Of a DNA stretch of 64,000 nucleotides, positions 24,597-32,374 are shown one piece after another. Each line of letters opens with the position of its first letter. The first letter of the stretch is position 1. This DNA comes from Sporosarcina jeotgali (GTDB lineage Bacteria; Bacillota; Bacilli; Bacillales_A; Planococcaceae), in assembly GCF_033304595.1 (NCBI RefSeq), contig NZ_CP116341.1, positions 1,841,001 through 1,905,000 of the forward strand. Direction: 5' to 3'. A program made the translations under genes and the position numbers. The notes under the pieces are model-generated. The model did no database searches. It had not been told where the DNA came from and saw only the letters and a program-made list of their open reading frames with translations.

Positions 24597-26483
24597 TCAC
24601 TCCGGTTGTAGTACTCTATTCGGTACATTTCGCTTCCTTTCCTTCTTCGTATACCGCATTAATCGAACTGCGTTGAGGATGACGAGCAATACACTCACTT
24701 CGTGGATGAGCATGCCTGACGCAAGAAATACTTTTCCGAAAAGGACACCCGCAAGTAGGATGAACACCGTTGTGACTGCGAAATAAGTGTTTTGTTTCAT
24801 ATTTAGGATGGTTACTTTCGCTAATGCATGTGCGTGAGAGAACTGATCGAGTCGGTCTGCCATTAGGACGACGTCAGCTGTTTCCATGGAGATGTCGGTT
24901 CCGCCTTCTCCCATCGCAAGCCCGATGTCAGCAGTTGCGATAGCCGGTGCGTCGTTTATGCCGTCACCTGCCATTGCGACGACATGGCCTTCTGCTTGTA
25001 ACTGCTTAATCCACGCTACTTTGTCTTCCGGTAATAACTCTGCGTGAACGTGATCGAGTCCGAGCTGTTTGCCAACCAAATCTGCTGTATGCCGATTGTC
25101 CCCCGTTAGCATGATGATTTGTTTGACTCCATTGGCTCTCAACTCTTGAATTGCTTCCTTTGCTTCCGGACGAATCTGATCTGCAATGGAGATGATACCG
25201 TGCACGACTCCGTCAATGGCTGCGAAGATGGCTGTACTTCCTGCTTTTTCTCGTTGAACTGCGTACGATTCCATGGATTCTTCTATGACAATGTCTTTAG
25301 CCGCCATCAGTTTGCGATTGCCGACTGTAAGGGTTTTGTTTTCAACTGTCACGCGAACACCGTTGCCTTCGATGATTTCAGCGTCTTTGGGTTGATTGAC
25401 CAAAGTGATACCTCGCTTTTGAGCTTCTTTCACAATCGTTTGCCCGAGATGGTGTTCAGATATCACTTCGGCTTCTGCGACAAGACGCAGTAATTCGTTT
25501 TCATCGCCTGAAATAGTGTGGATGTCCATCACTTCAGGACGTCCTTTTGTGAGTGTTCCTGTTTTATCGAACACAACGGTGTCGACTTTAGCTAGATTCT
25601 CCATGATTTCGCCCCCTTTGACGAGCACACCATGTCGAGCTCCGTTCCCAATGCCAGCGACGATGGATACAGGAGCCGAGATGACGAGTGCACCTGGACA
25701 GGCGACGACTAAGAACGTCAGTGTCATTTCAATATTTCGTGTAAAGATGTAAACAAGTATGGATAATAGAACGATGGCTGGGGTGTACACTGTTGCAAAA
25801 CGATCGAGAAACTTTTGTGTTTTCGATTTCGATTCTTGTGCTTCTTCAACAAGTTCAATGATCCGTGCGAAAGTAGTGTCGTCTCCCACTCGGTCTGCGA
25901 TGACTTCAATGAACCCATTATCGACGATACTTCCACTAAATACCCGGTCATCAATCGCTTTACGCGCTGGCACAGATTCTCCAGTAATTGCTGATTCATT
26001 CACTGTGGCGTTCCCGGTGACGATGACGCCATCCGTTGCGACTTTTTCTCCCGAGCGGATGATTACGCGGTCACCTTCTAGGACGTCATCGATTGAAATC
26101 GTCATTGTTTCGCCTTCACGGATGACCGTTGCGTCACTAGGCGCCATGTCAATGAGTGATTTGAGCGACGAGCGCGTTTTTTCGAGTGTTCGAACTTCGA
26201 GAAAGGCACCGAACAGAAAGAGAAATGTAACCGCCGCGGATTCAACGTATTCTCCAATGAATAAGGCACCGATAACTGCGATGGTTACAAGCAGTTCAAT
26301 ACTGAACGCTTTCATACGCAGAGCTTGAATTGCTTTCCATGTGATTGGTGTTCCTGCGATTGCTGTCGCTGTAATCAGCGTCCATTGTTTCGCGTCTGAC
26401 AAGCCTGTAAAATGAAGTACTATCGCCAAGACGAGCAGTATCGCTGATACAGCAGTGATTTGGGATGTTCTTTTTGCATTCAT
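24597..26483 (-). CDS. Heavy-metal P1B-type ATPase with CPG motif
   Basis: 628 residues from ATG 26483 (AAAGGAGG upstream). About eight membrane helices; actuator TGES (167-170); membrane metal site C262-P-G264 (VVACPGALVI); phosphorylated Asp306 in DKTGTL; HP-type motif SEHHLG; GDGINDAP hinge. No N-terminal metal-binding domain: this is supplied by the separate HMA protein encoded just upstream. CPG instead of CPC leaves one thiolate in the transport site, so metal specificity (Zn, Cd, Co or Mn) cannot be assumed from the CadA/ZntA family. Central gene of a three-gene operon. Confidence 0.9.
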   Translation of the reverse strand: MNAKRTSQITAVSAILLVLAIVLHFTGLSDAKQWTLITATAIAGTPITWKAIQALRMKAFSIELLVTIAVIGALFIGEYVESAAVTFLFLFGAFLEVRTLEKTRSSLKSLIDMAPSDATVIREGETMTISIDDVLEGDRVIIRSGEKVATDGVIVTGNATVNESAITGESVPARKAIDDRVFSGSIVDNGFIEVIADRVGDDTTFARIIELVEEAQESKSKTQKFLDRFATVYTPAIVLLSILVYIFTRNIEMTLTFLVVACPGALVISAPVSIVAGIGNGARHGVLVKGGEIMENLAKVDTVVFDKTGTLTKGRPEVMDIHTISGDENELLRLVAEAEVISEHHLGQTIVKEAQKRGITLVNQPKDAEIIEGNGVRVTVENKTLTVGNRKLMAAKDIVIEESMESYAVQREKAGSTAIFAAIDGVVHGIISIADQIRPEAKEAIQELRANGVKQIIMLTGDNRHTADLVGKQLGLDHVHAELLPEDKVAWIKQLQAEGHVVAMAGDGINDAPAIATADIGLAMGEGGTDISMETADVVLMADRLDQFSHAHALAKVTILNMKQNTYFAVTTVFILLAGVLFGKVFLASGMLIHEVSVLLVILNAVRLMRYTKKERKRNVPNRVLQPE

Positions 26484-26511
26484 GATTCTACCTCCTTTCC
26501 TGAGTAGTCGT

Positions 26512-26733
26512 TCAAGATACTTTTTGCGTGACAACTGGATAACCTAGCTTTGAAATCGTTTCTTGGATTTCATCCGCAGTGACTTGGTCTTCATTAAACT
26601 GAGCACGCACTTTACTCGAGTTAAATAGGACGTTCACTTCCCGGATCCCTTCCATTTTTCCTAATGCACGTTCAATCTTCTTAATACACGACGGGCAGCT
26701 AAGCGGTTCTAACGTAAATACACCTTTTCTCAT
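26512..26733 (-). CDS. HMA-domain metal chaperone (CPSC)
   Basis: 73 residues, a single ferredoxin-like heavy-metal-associated domain. The metal-binding motif is CPSC (Cys13 and Cys16 in LEPLSCPSCIKKIE), in place of the common M-x-C-x-x-C of copper chaperones. It probably hands the metal to the ATPase encoded 28 bp downstream, which lacks its own HMA domain. Start: ATG 26742 abuts AGGAGG, whereas ATG 26733 has a 9-nt spacing and is preferred. First gene of the operon. Confidence 0.85.
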   Translation of the reverse strand: MRKGVFTLEPLSCPSCIKKIERALGKMEGIREVNVLFNSSKVRAQFNEDQVTADEIQETISKLGYPVVTQKVS

Positions 26734-26842
26734 GATTTTCATCCTCCTATGTGTTGGTTACTGATCTTCTACCTGCAGTATAAGAGGGTTTCTGATTTGA
26801 AACCTTGACGCTCCTCAAGATTCAAGGTTGGATATACATTTT

Positions 26843-26890
26843 TATAAAAAAAGACTATCCAACCAGGTGATGGCACCCATTGGATAGTCT
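26843..26890 (-). terminator. Terminator of sstT
   Basis: Perfect 11-bp stem AGACTATCCAA / TTGGATAGTCT, followed on the minus strand by seven T. About 30 nt past the sstT stop. Confidence 0.92.
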
Positions 26891-26918
26891 GTTACAGCTT
26901 ATTTTATTCTTCTAAACC

Positions 26919-28157
26919 TTAAGACTTCAAAGCAGCAGCGTTGCCTACTTTACTTTCCTTATACTCTTTCGCATACTCCGCTGTTGCCGTGAACAAGACG
27001 TCCGTTGATGAGTTCAATGCTGTTTCACAAGAGTCTTGAACAACCCCGATGATAAAGCCTACACCTACGACTTGCATTGCTATCTCATTCGGTACACCGA
27101 ACAAACTGCATGCCAGCGGGATCAATAGAAGGGATCCGCCCGCCACTCCTGAAGCACCCGCTGCAGAAACAGCAGCAATGACAGATAGCAAAAGCGCTGT
27201 CATGAAGTCCACTTGAATATCTAGTGTGTTGACTGCTGCAAGTGTGAGTACAGCGATTGTAACAGCTGCACCTGCCATATTAATTGTTGCCCCTAAAGGA
27301 ATGGAGACTGCGTACGTATCTTCATCCAAGCCAAGTTCTTCACATAATTTCATATTTACAGGGATGTTTGCAGCTGAACTGCGTGTAAAGAAGGCTGTGA
27401 GACCGCTTTCTTTTAGAACTTTGAAAACTAATGGATATGGATTTCTGCGTATATAGACATAGACGATCAGCGGATTTACAACAAGTGCAATGAACAGCAT
27501 ACATCCCACTAGAATTAAAACGAGTTTCCCATATACGAGTAAAGCAGACAGGCCCGTTGTGACAATCGCATCAAAGACAAGTCCCATAATTCCAATCGGT
27601 GCTAGGTTGATGACCCATTGTACAACTTTAGTGATGGCATCTGAAAAGCTGCCTAACATGTCTTTCGTGTTTTGATTTGCACTTTTTAGTGCAAGACCCA
27701 GAATTACTGCCCACATTAAAATACCTAGATAGTTCGCATTCAGTAACGCATCGACTGGATTGGTTACCATATTAAAGAGGACTGTTTGTAGTACCTCAAC
27801 AATACCTTCAGGAGGAGTGAGTCCTTCTGCTCCTTCAGTCAGCGTTAGTGTAACCGGGAATATAAAACTTACAGCGACAGCAACAACACCTGCGAGGAGT
27901 GTACCAATCGCATAAAGTGCAAGAACCGTTTTCATATTTGTTTTTGTACCGCGTTTATGCGCAGCAAGTGCGTACATGACTAAAAATAATACGAGCACGG
28001 GCGCTACTGCTTTTAATGCTCCTACGAATAATGAACCAAAAATAGTAATCCCGCTTGCACCAGGCACCGTAAGGGCTAAAATAACACCAAGAATAATACC
28101 AATAAAAATTCTTTTAACTAGACTGATCCGATTCCATTTAGAAAATAAATTCTTCAT
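26919..28157 (-). CDS. sstT: Serine/threonine:Na+ symporter SstT
   Basis: 412 residues from ATG 28157 (AAGGGGGG upstream; the longer frame to 28205 has none). Dicarboxylate/amino-acid:cation symporter fold with eight membrane helices and two hairpins. Visible motifs are [13 protein letters not shown] (first hairpin), [12 protein letters not shown] (substrate and sodium site) and [19 protein letters not shown] (second hairpin). The N-terminus [15 protein letters not shown] is typical of SstT. Imports serine and threonine with sodium. Single gene with its own terminator. Confidence 0.92.
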   Translation of the reverse strand: MKNLFSKWNRISLVKRIFIGIILGVILALTVPGASGITIFGSLFVGALKAVAPVLVLFLVMYALAAHKRGTKTNMKTVLALYAIGTLLAGVVAVAVSFIFPVTLTLTEGAEGLTPPEGIVEVLQTVLFNMVTNPVDALLNANYLGILMWAVILGLALKSANQNTKDMLGSFSDAITKVVQWVINLAPIGIMGLVFDAIVTTGLSALLVYGKLVLILVGCMLFIALVVNPLIVYVYIRRNPYPLVFKVLKESGLTAFFTRSSAANIPVNMKLCEELGLDEDTYAVSIPLGATINMAGAAVTIAVLTLAAVNTLDIQVDFMTALLLSVIAAVSAAGASGVAGGSLLLIPLACSLFGVPNEIAMQVVGVGFIIGVVQDSCETALNSSTDVLFTATAEYAKEYKESKVGNAAALKS

Positions 28158-28482
28158 AGCTATCCCCCCTTGAGCAAAATATTCAATCACCAATAAAGAA
28201 AGCAATGATGCCTGCTAAATTATCGTGAACTGAAAACTTATTTTACCACATGATTTTAGAATTGGGCAATAGTTTTTTAATATCAGAATACTAGAGAGTT
28301 TAAGCTGTCAGCCAGTCCACTAGCACGAATAAAGATTTAAACAAGAACTCAAATGGCTAAAATTACTATTTATTTATTAGTAATTCGCATCCTTTAATGA
28401 CTTTTGTATGTCTATGAATAACTGTAAAATGCTTAAATTATTCTATTCCTAATGCGATCACTCTAGCTGTTAGCGACTGCCT

Positions 28483-29403
28483 TTACTCTTTAAATATATG
28501 CTTCTTATGCCACTTCAAATAAGGTTTATTCTCCTTTGTTCTATTCACTTTCATCTTTCCATGAAGACCATACTTGGTGTAATCCTCTTCCGGGATGCCC
28601 GCTGCTATATGAATCTTCCCTTGCCCATCAAACGCAATGAGACCGTTGTTATACAAAGCATCATGGTTGCGGCAAAGCAGGAGTCCGTTGTTCGGATCAA
28701 TCCGCTCCTTATTGCTGCTGTCTTTCCATGGTTTTGCATAGCTTGCTTGAAGCAGTTCAGGCAACCCGATGTCGCAGAGTGCGCATTTATCATTCCAAAG
28801 CGGCATGAGGTCGTTTCGGAATCGCTGGCGGCCAAGCCGGAGTTTCGTTTTCGCTTCCGTCTCGGTTTCAGCAAGAATGGGTGTCAGGAAATCGTGTTCC
28901 GTTTTTCGAACAGTTCCCAGTACGAATTCCAATTGTTCTTCATCGATTTCGTAAATGTTCAAGTCGCTGATCAGCTCGATTAGTTTAATAGCGAGTTCAT
29001 CATTGCATGGATATAGATAGCCCTGATTGCCATTCGCATTCTCTTGAAACGGTGAATATTTTATCGGCAGAAGCGGACGTATTTCATCGAAAACATTTAG
29101 GATTGTTAAGGGCTTATCAAGTTCATAGTAATCCGCTTCGACTAAATAGCCTTTATCGTTTTCATTGCCTGGCAGTTGAATTTGGGATGGCTTTTGTTCT
29201 TCCCTGTATCCGGTTTTCGCTATGCTGATTGCGACAATATCTCCTTTTACATAATGGAAAATACGATCTCCCTCATTGACTTCTTTCATCCGTTCCCAGA
29301 AATGCTGGACATTTCCGGCGCTGTCTTGCTGCAGCGACCAAAGGATGCCTGATTCTTTTTCTTCGTGATAGGTACGACCCTGCATCACTATGTAACTTTG
29401 CAT
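28483..29403 (-). CDS. EVE-like domain fused to HNH_2-type nuclease domain; first catalytic His replaced by Tyr
   Basis: 306 residues. Residues 1-115 resemble the PUA/EVE fold that reads modified bases (SYIVMQGRTYHEE, HFWERMKEVNEGDRIFHYVKG). Residues 195-275 are an HNH_2-type domain with Cys207/Cys210 (KCALC), LLQASYAKPW, RIDPNNGLLLCRNHDALYNNGLIAFD. In related proteins as I know them the third segment reads ASHAKPW; here His222 is Tyr (codon TAT, one transition from CAT). The second His (RNHD) and the Asn are present. Architecture suggests a modification-dependent restriction enzyme, possibly inactivated. AAAGGAG lies 9 nt before the ATG. Monogenic. Confidence 0.75.
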   Translation of the reverse strand: MQSYIVMQGRTYHEEKESGILWSLQQDSAGNVQHFWERMKEVNEGDRIFHYVKGDIVAISIAKTGYREEQKPSQIQLPGNENDKGYLVEADYYELDKPLTILNVFDEIRPLLPIKYSPFQENANGNQGYLYPCNDELAIKLIELISDLNIYEIDEEQLEFVLGTVRKTEHDFLTPILAETETEAKTKLRLGRQRFRNDLMPLWNDKCALCDIGLPELLQASYAKPWKDSSNKERIDPNNGLLLCRNHDALYNNGLIAFDGQGKIHIAAGIPEEDYTKYGLHGKMKVNRTKENKPYLKWHKKHIFKE

Positions 29404-29577
29404 ATGGTGTCACTCCTTTACGAACTGGTGCGAGTTCTTATACGTTAATCATAGCTGTTTCGGAGGGAAGTTGCATCTTTAGTTATTGAGACAACCCTGC
29501 TAATTCACGAATGAAAATCGCGAGAAAAACGTTCCTGAACTGCATGAGTCGATGGCACTTAAAGAAGCTCAATTATT

Positions 29578-30186
29578 TTATAATCGATAAGTTGGGATAA
29601 GTCCTTTTTTGTAAATGAAAGCCAACATATTCAAAAACGGCTTTGGGATTTTCTTTACAAAGTAACGTTTCCTATAGAGTTGGAGATGCGCTTTTTTAAG
29701 GTTGGACCATTGTTTGCAGTCTTTCGTTTGTCGATAACGCGCAACATCAATAAGTTTTATCTCCCCATTAGAAGCGATCAAGAGATTACGTAAATGAATA
29801 TCGGAGGGATTTAATCCCAAATCTGAAGCCAATGATAGAGCGTCATCGATTTCTTGGATATGTCCTGATGTAATCACTGTTCCATTTGTCAGGCACTCAA
29901 AAAGCGTATCCCCTTCAATGTAATCCATTACGATATAATTCCGCCCCTGTTCATAGACAGAGGGAAACTGTGTAATATCTTTCAGGACGTGATAAATTTC
30001 GGTTTCTTCTTTCGCAATATGTTCAAAACCAGGAAAGAACACTTTAATGGCTTTGGTCGTTGACTCGATTCTAAATACAAATGCACTTCTCCCGGTTCCG
30101 ATAAGTGTTAACGATTTGTCGCAGCTCTTTACACGATTATTGTTTTTCACAATGATTGAATTGGCAAGTTCTAGATAAGTGCTCAA
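29578..30186 (-). CDS. Protein-kinase-like protein (YrzF-type) under a Mn riboswitch
   Basis: 202 residues, a compact eukaryotic-like kinase fold. Gly-rich loop IGTGRSAFVF (29-38), Lys48 in AIKVF, hinge VMDYIEGDTLFECL, catalytic loop reduced to SDIHLRNLL (an H-x-R-N form in place of H-R-D-x-x-x-x-N) and LIDVARY where DFG is expected. The short catalytic loop leaves it open whether it is an active kinase. Starts at TTG 30186, 7 nt after GGAGG. The transcript leader (30400-30187) contains a yybP-ykoY riboswitch and two terminators, so expression should respond to Mn2+. Confidence 0.75.
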   Translation of the reverse strand: MSTYLELANSIIVKNNNRVKSCDKSLTLIGTGRSAFVFRIESTTKAIKVFFPGFEHIAKEETEIYHVLKDITQFPSVYEQGRNYIVMDYIEGDTLFECLTNGTVITSGHIQEIDDALSLASDLGLNPSDIHLRNLLIASNGEIKLIDVARYRQTKDCKQWSNLKKAHLQLYRKRYFVKKIPKPFLNMLAFIYKKGLIPTYRL

Positions 30187-30219
30187 ATGATAGCCTCCAA
30201 TAAAAGTTTAAAATAAAAA

Positions 30220-30256
30220 AGAGACCTTATAACCACTATCTGGTCATAAGGTCTCT
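30220..30256 (-). terminator. Second terminator in the riboswitch leader
   Basis: 15-16 bp stem AGAGACCTTATAACCA / TGGTCATAAGGTCTCT (30220-30256), followed on the minus strand by TTTTTTATTTT. Its RNA begins UUAGAGACCUUAU, an imperfect copy of the riboswitch 3' end, 25 nt before the kinase ribosome binding site. Confidence 0.9.
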
Positions 30257-30259
30257 AAC

Positions 30260-30379
30260 AAAATAAAAGACCTCACCAAATAAATGGTAAGGTCTCGCTA
30301 ACAACGATTGTTGCCAGTAAAGCCGAGGAATTATCTCCTGTATTGACGGCTTGACTGTAGCAGCTACTCCCCTTAACGG
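30260..30379 (-). ncRNA. yybP-ykoY manganese riboswitch with terminator expression platform
   Basis: Read on the minus strand, the leader has AAGGGGAGUAGC (complement of 30365-30376), AGCCGUCAAUACAGG, CCUCGGCUUUACUGG and GUUAGCGAGACCUUACC (ending at 30286): the conserved order of the yybP-ykoY family. P1 pairs AAGG with CCUU. The same GACCUUACCA can instead pair with UGGUGAGGUC to form a terminator followed by UUUUAUUUU (down to 30260). Mn2+ binding, which stabilises P1, would thus favour read-through (ON switch, as known for this family). Downstream gene: the kinase-like protein. Confidence 0.85.
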
Positions 30380-30406
30380 AAGTTCACGGTATTAAATTAT
30401 AGACTA

Positions 30407-30435
30407 ACTATAAGTTTAACGATTTTAGATGTCAA
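30407..30435 (-). promoter_or_regulatory. Sigma-A promoter of the riboswitch leader
   Basis: Minus-strand TTGACA (complement of 30430-30435), 17-bp spacer, TATAGT (complement of 30407-30412). Places the transcript start near 30400, about 20 nt before the riboswitch. Confidence 0.85.
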
Positions 30436-30545
30436 TTATAAAGAGCACGTGTTTCGGACTGCCATGGACGCTCGTTTCAGTATTGAACAAGTAAAGTAGG
30501 GCATACCAGAAGTGATTCTCTACAACTTTGGTACAGGAGGCTATT

Positions 30546-31526
30546 ATGAAACAATTTATTTTACTGGTTTTGGTACTCGCAGTCTGCGTCGCAATCATAA
30601 TTTTAGGCAATGAAAAGAAACCTGATTCGAACGAACTCATGGTACCCGCATCCAATTCCTCAACGACAGTCGGTGCAGCAAGCGGCACAGGAACTGATGT
30701 GTCTTACGAAGCGATTCAATCTTATGCAAAGGAGTATGAAATAAAGCCCATCGATGCAAAGATTGACCGGGTTTGGATGGCCATCCCAGGGTACAACGGG
30801 TTGACCGTCGACATCGAGAAGTCTTATCAAAAAATGTTAGATGCAAACAATTTCAATACGGATCATCTCGTTTTTAAAGAAGTTCCTCCTAAAATCCATT
30901 TAAAAGATCTTCCCCCCTCGCCTATTTATAAAGGCAATCCGGAAAAACCGATGGCGGCGTTATTAATCAATGTGGCATGGGGGGAAGAACACATTCCAGC
31001 TATGTTGAAAACGTTAAAAGATTCACAAGTAATGGCTACGTTTTTCTTTGACGGCAGCTGGGTGAAACGAAACCCTGACATTATTACCATGATCAGTCTA
31101 GAAGGCCATGAGATCGGCAACCACGCTTACAGTCATCCGGATCTTGCCAATCGTTCCCGCGCAGAAACAATCGGTGAATTAGAGAAAACAAATGAGGTCA
31201 TTGAAGCAGCTCTGGGTGTAAAACCGAAGTGGTTTGCACCGCCAAGCGGGAGTTATAATCAGGTTACCATTGACGCGGCACATGAACTTAATATGAAAAC
31301 GATTCTATGGACGGTGGACACGGTGGACTGGAAAAAACCAGATACAGCTGAGATGGTCGCACGTGTCGTATCGGGTGTTGAAAATGGCTCCATGATACTC
31401 ATGCATCCAACGAAACCCACTGCTGAAGGACTGGCTGCAATAATAGAAGGAATTAAAAAGAAAGAGATTCAACTCGGGACAGTGGGTGATTTATTGAGTG
31501 AAAAGCGCGCAGATAAACACGAGTAA
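30546..31526 (+). CDS. YlxY-type polysaccharide-deacetylase-like protein
   Basis: 326 residues from ATG 30546 (AGGAGG upstream). Signal anchor (about residues 3-19), a linker, then a NodB-homology domain (about 130-310). The TFDDG motif that holds the catalytic Asp reads INVAWGEE here, so the base is missing. The zinc histidines (GNHAYSHPDL) and APPSGSYN remain, as does LHPT-like MHPTKP. The YlxY group is known for this loss of the Asp, so chitin or peptidoglycan deacetylation is doubtful. Probably acts at the cell surface, possibly in sporulation. In B. subtilis ylxY lies near pnpA; here it stands alone. Confidence 0.82.
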   Translation: MKQFILLVLVLAVCVAIIILGNEKKPDSNELMVPASNSSTTVGAASGTGTDVSYEAIQSYAKEYEIKPIDAKIDRVWMAIPGYNGLTVDIEKSYQKMLDANNFNTDHLVFKEVPPKIHLKDLPPSPIYKGNPEKPMAALLINVAWGEEHIPAMLKTLKDSQVMATFFFDGSWVKRNPDIITMISLEGHEIGNHAYSHPDLANRSRAETIGELEKTNEVIEAALGVKPKWFAPPSGSYNQVTIDAAHELNMKTILWTVDTVDWKKPDTAEMVARVVSGVENGSMILMHPTKPTAEGLAAIIEGIKKKEIQLGTVGDLLSEKRADKHE

Positions 31527-31577
31527 TTCTTGGAACCATAACGTGGAGAACCTTTTAAATCATCTTCTTGCATCCCT

Positions 31578-32024
31578 TTAGAAACTCGGGATATAAGATT
31601 GGTCTCGAACCACCACTGTTTCTGGGACAAAGCGAATTAAAACATTACTATCGTCTAAGAACCGCTTGAACATTGGATCCCAATTGTTTTCTTCACTACC
31701 GAGATACCGGATGAATAGGCGTACTGCTAATCCTTTATCAAAAGGCTCAACTGCAGCACGCCCCCTAAACCCTGCATGCCACACTTTCCCTGTAGCTGGG
31801 TCAAAGTCAACAATTCCAATTGCACATTCAGAGTTTTCTTCAATTCTCCCCGGAAAGCTATTTGTGGAAGGATTGCCAGTAATCCAGATACAGTCGTTTT
31901 CCCAGTGGAACCAGACAGGCGATTCCCTGGGACCCTCTTTAGACGAAGTCGATAGATGTGCAAATAATGGCTTCTTTAAAAACTGATCTAAGTCAAAACT
32001 TTTCGTTCCTTTTATAATTTCCAA
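31578..32024 (-). CDS. Pyridoxamine 5'-phosphate oxidase-fold (FMN-binding) protein
   Basis: 148 residues with the split beta-barrel of the PNPOx-like family: LFAHLSTSSKEGPRESPVWF (flavin-binding strand pair), CIWITGNPSTNSF and ECAIGIVDFDP. Such proteins bind FMN, F420 or haem as dimers; the substrate is not evident. TTG start at 32024, 8 nt after AAGGAGG. Convergent with the YlxY-like gene; no clear terminator between them. Confidence 0.75.
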   Translation of the reverse strand: MEIIKGTKSFDLDQFLKKPLFAHLSTSSKEGPRESPVWFHWENDCIWITGNPSTNSFPGRIEENSECAIGIVDFDPATGKVWHAGFRGRAAVEPFDKGLAVRLFIRYLGSEENNWDPMFKRFLDDSNVLIRFVPETVVVRDQSYIPSF

Positions 32025-32135
32025 CGGAACTGCCTCCTTAAAATACTTTCAACTACCTATTAACCCTTAACTGAACCATTAATTTTCATCTGATTAAATC
32101 GGTAACACATTACCAAAGTAAACCTTCGGAAATGA

Positions 32136-32309
32136 TTAATGGGCGTCATTCATATATCGGTTATAAAGAATACGAGCGCCGTCCATACAATCCGTGCAGA
32201 GCTTTCTGATTTCCGAATTGGTAGATAACTCGATGTAAATGTCATCCTTTACCATTTGAATTGTCGGTTTCATTTCATTCTGCTGCGTTCTCAAATTCAT
32301 GGTTTCCAT
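32136..32309 (-). CDS. Small cytoplasmic protein of 57 aa, unknown function
   Basis: Short frame starting at ATG 32309 with GGAGGG (complement of 32315-32320) 5 nt upstream, ending with TAA at 32136. The product reads METMNLRTQQ ... IYIELSTNSEIRKLCTDCMDGARILYNRYMNDAH: a short beta segment and a helix with a CxxC pair. No family recognised. Same strand as the HD-GYP gene upstream (65 bp away), so it may be co-transcribed with it. Confidence 0.6.
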   Translation of the reverse strand: METMNLRTQQNEMKPTIQMVKDDIYIELSTNSEIRKLCTDCMDGARILYNRYMNDAH

Positions 32310-32374
32310 GCTTGCCCTCCGCGTTGTATGGAATGACTCTGTTTCAATGAACCGTTCTTTCTTTCAGATAGCAG

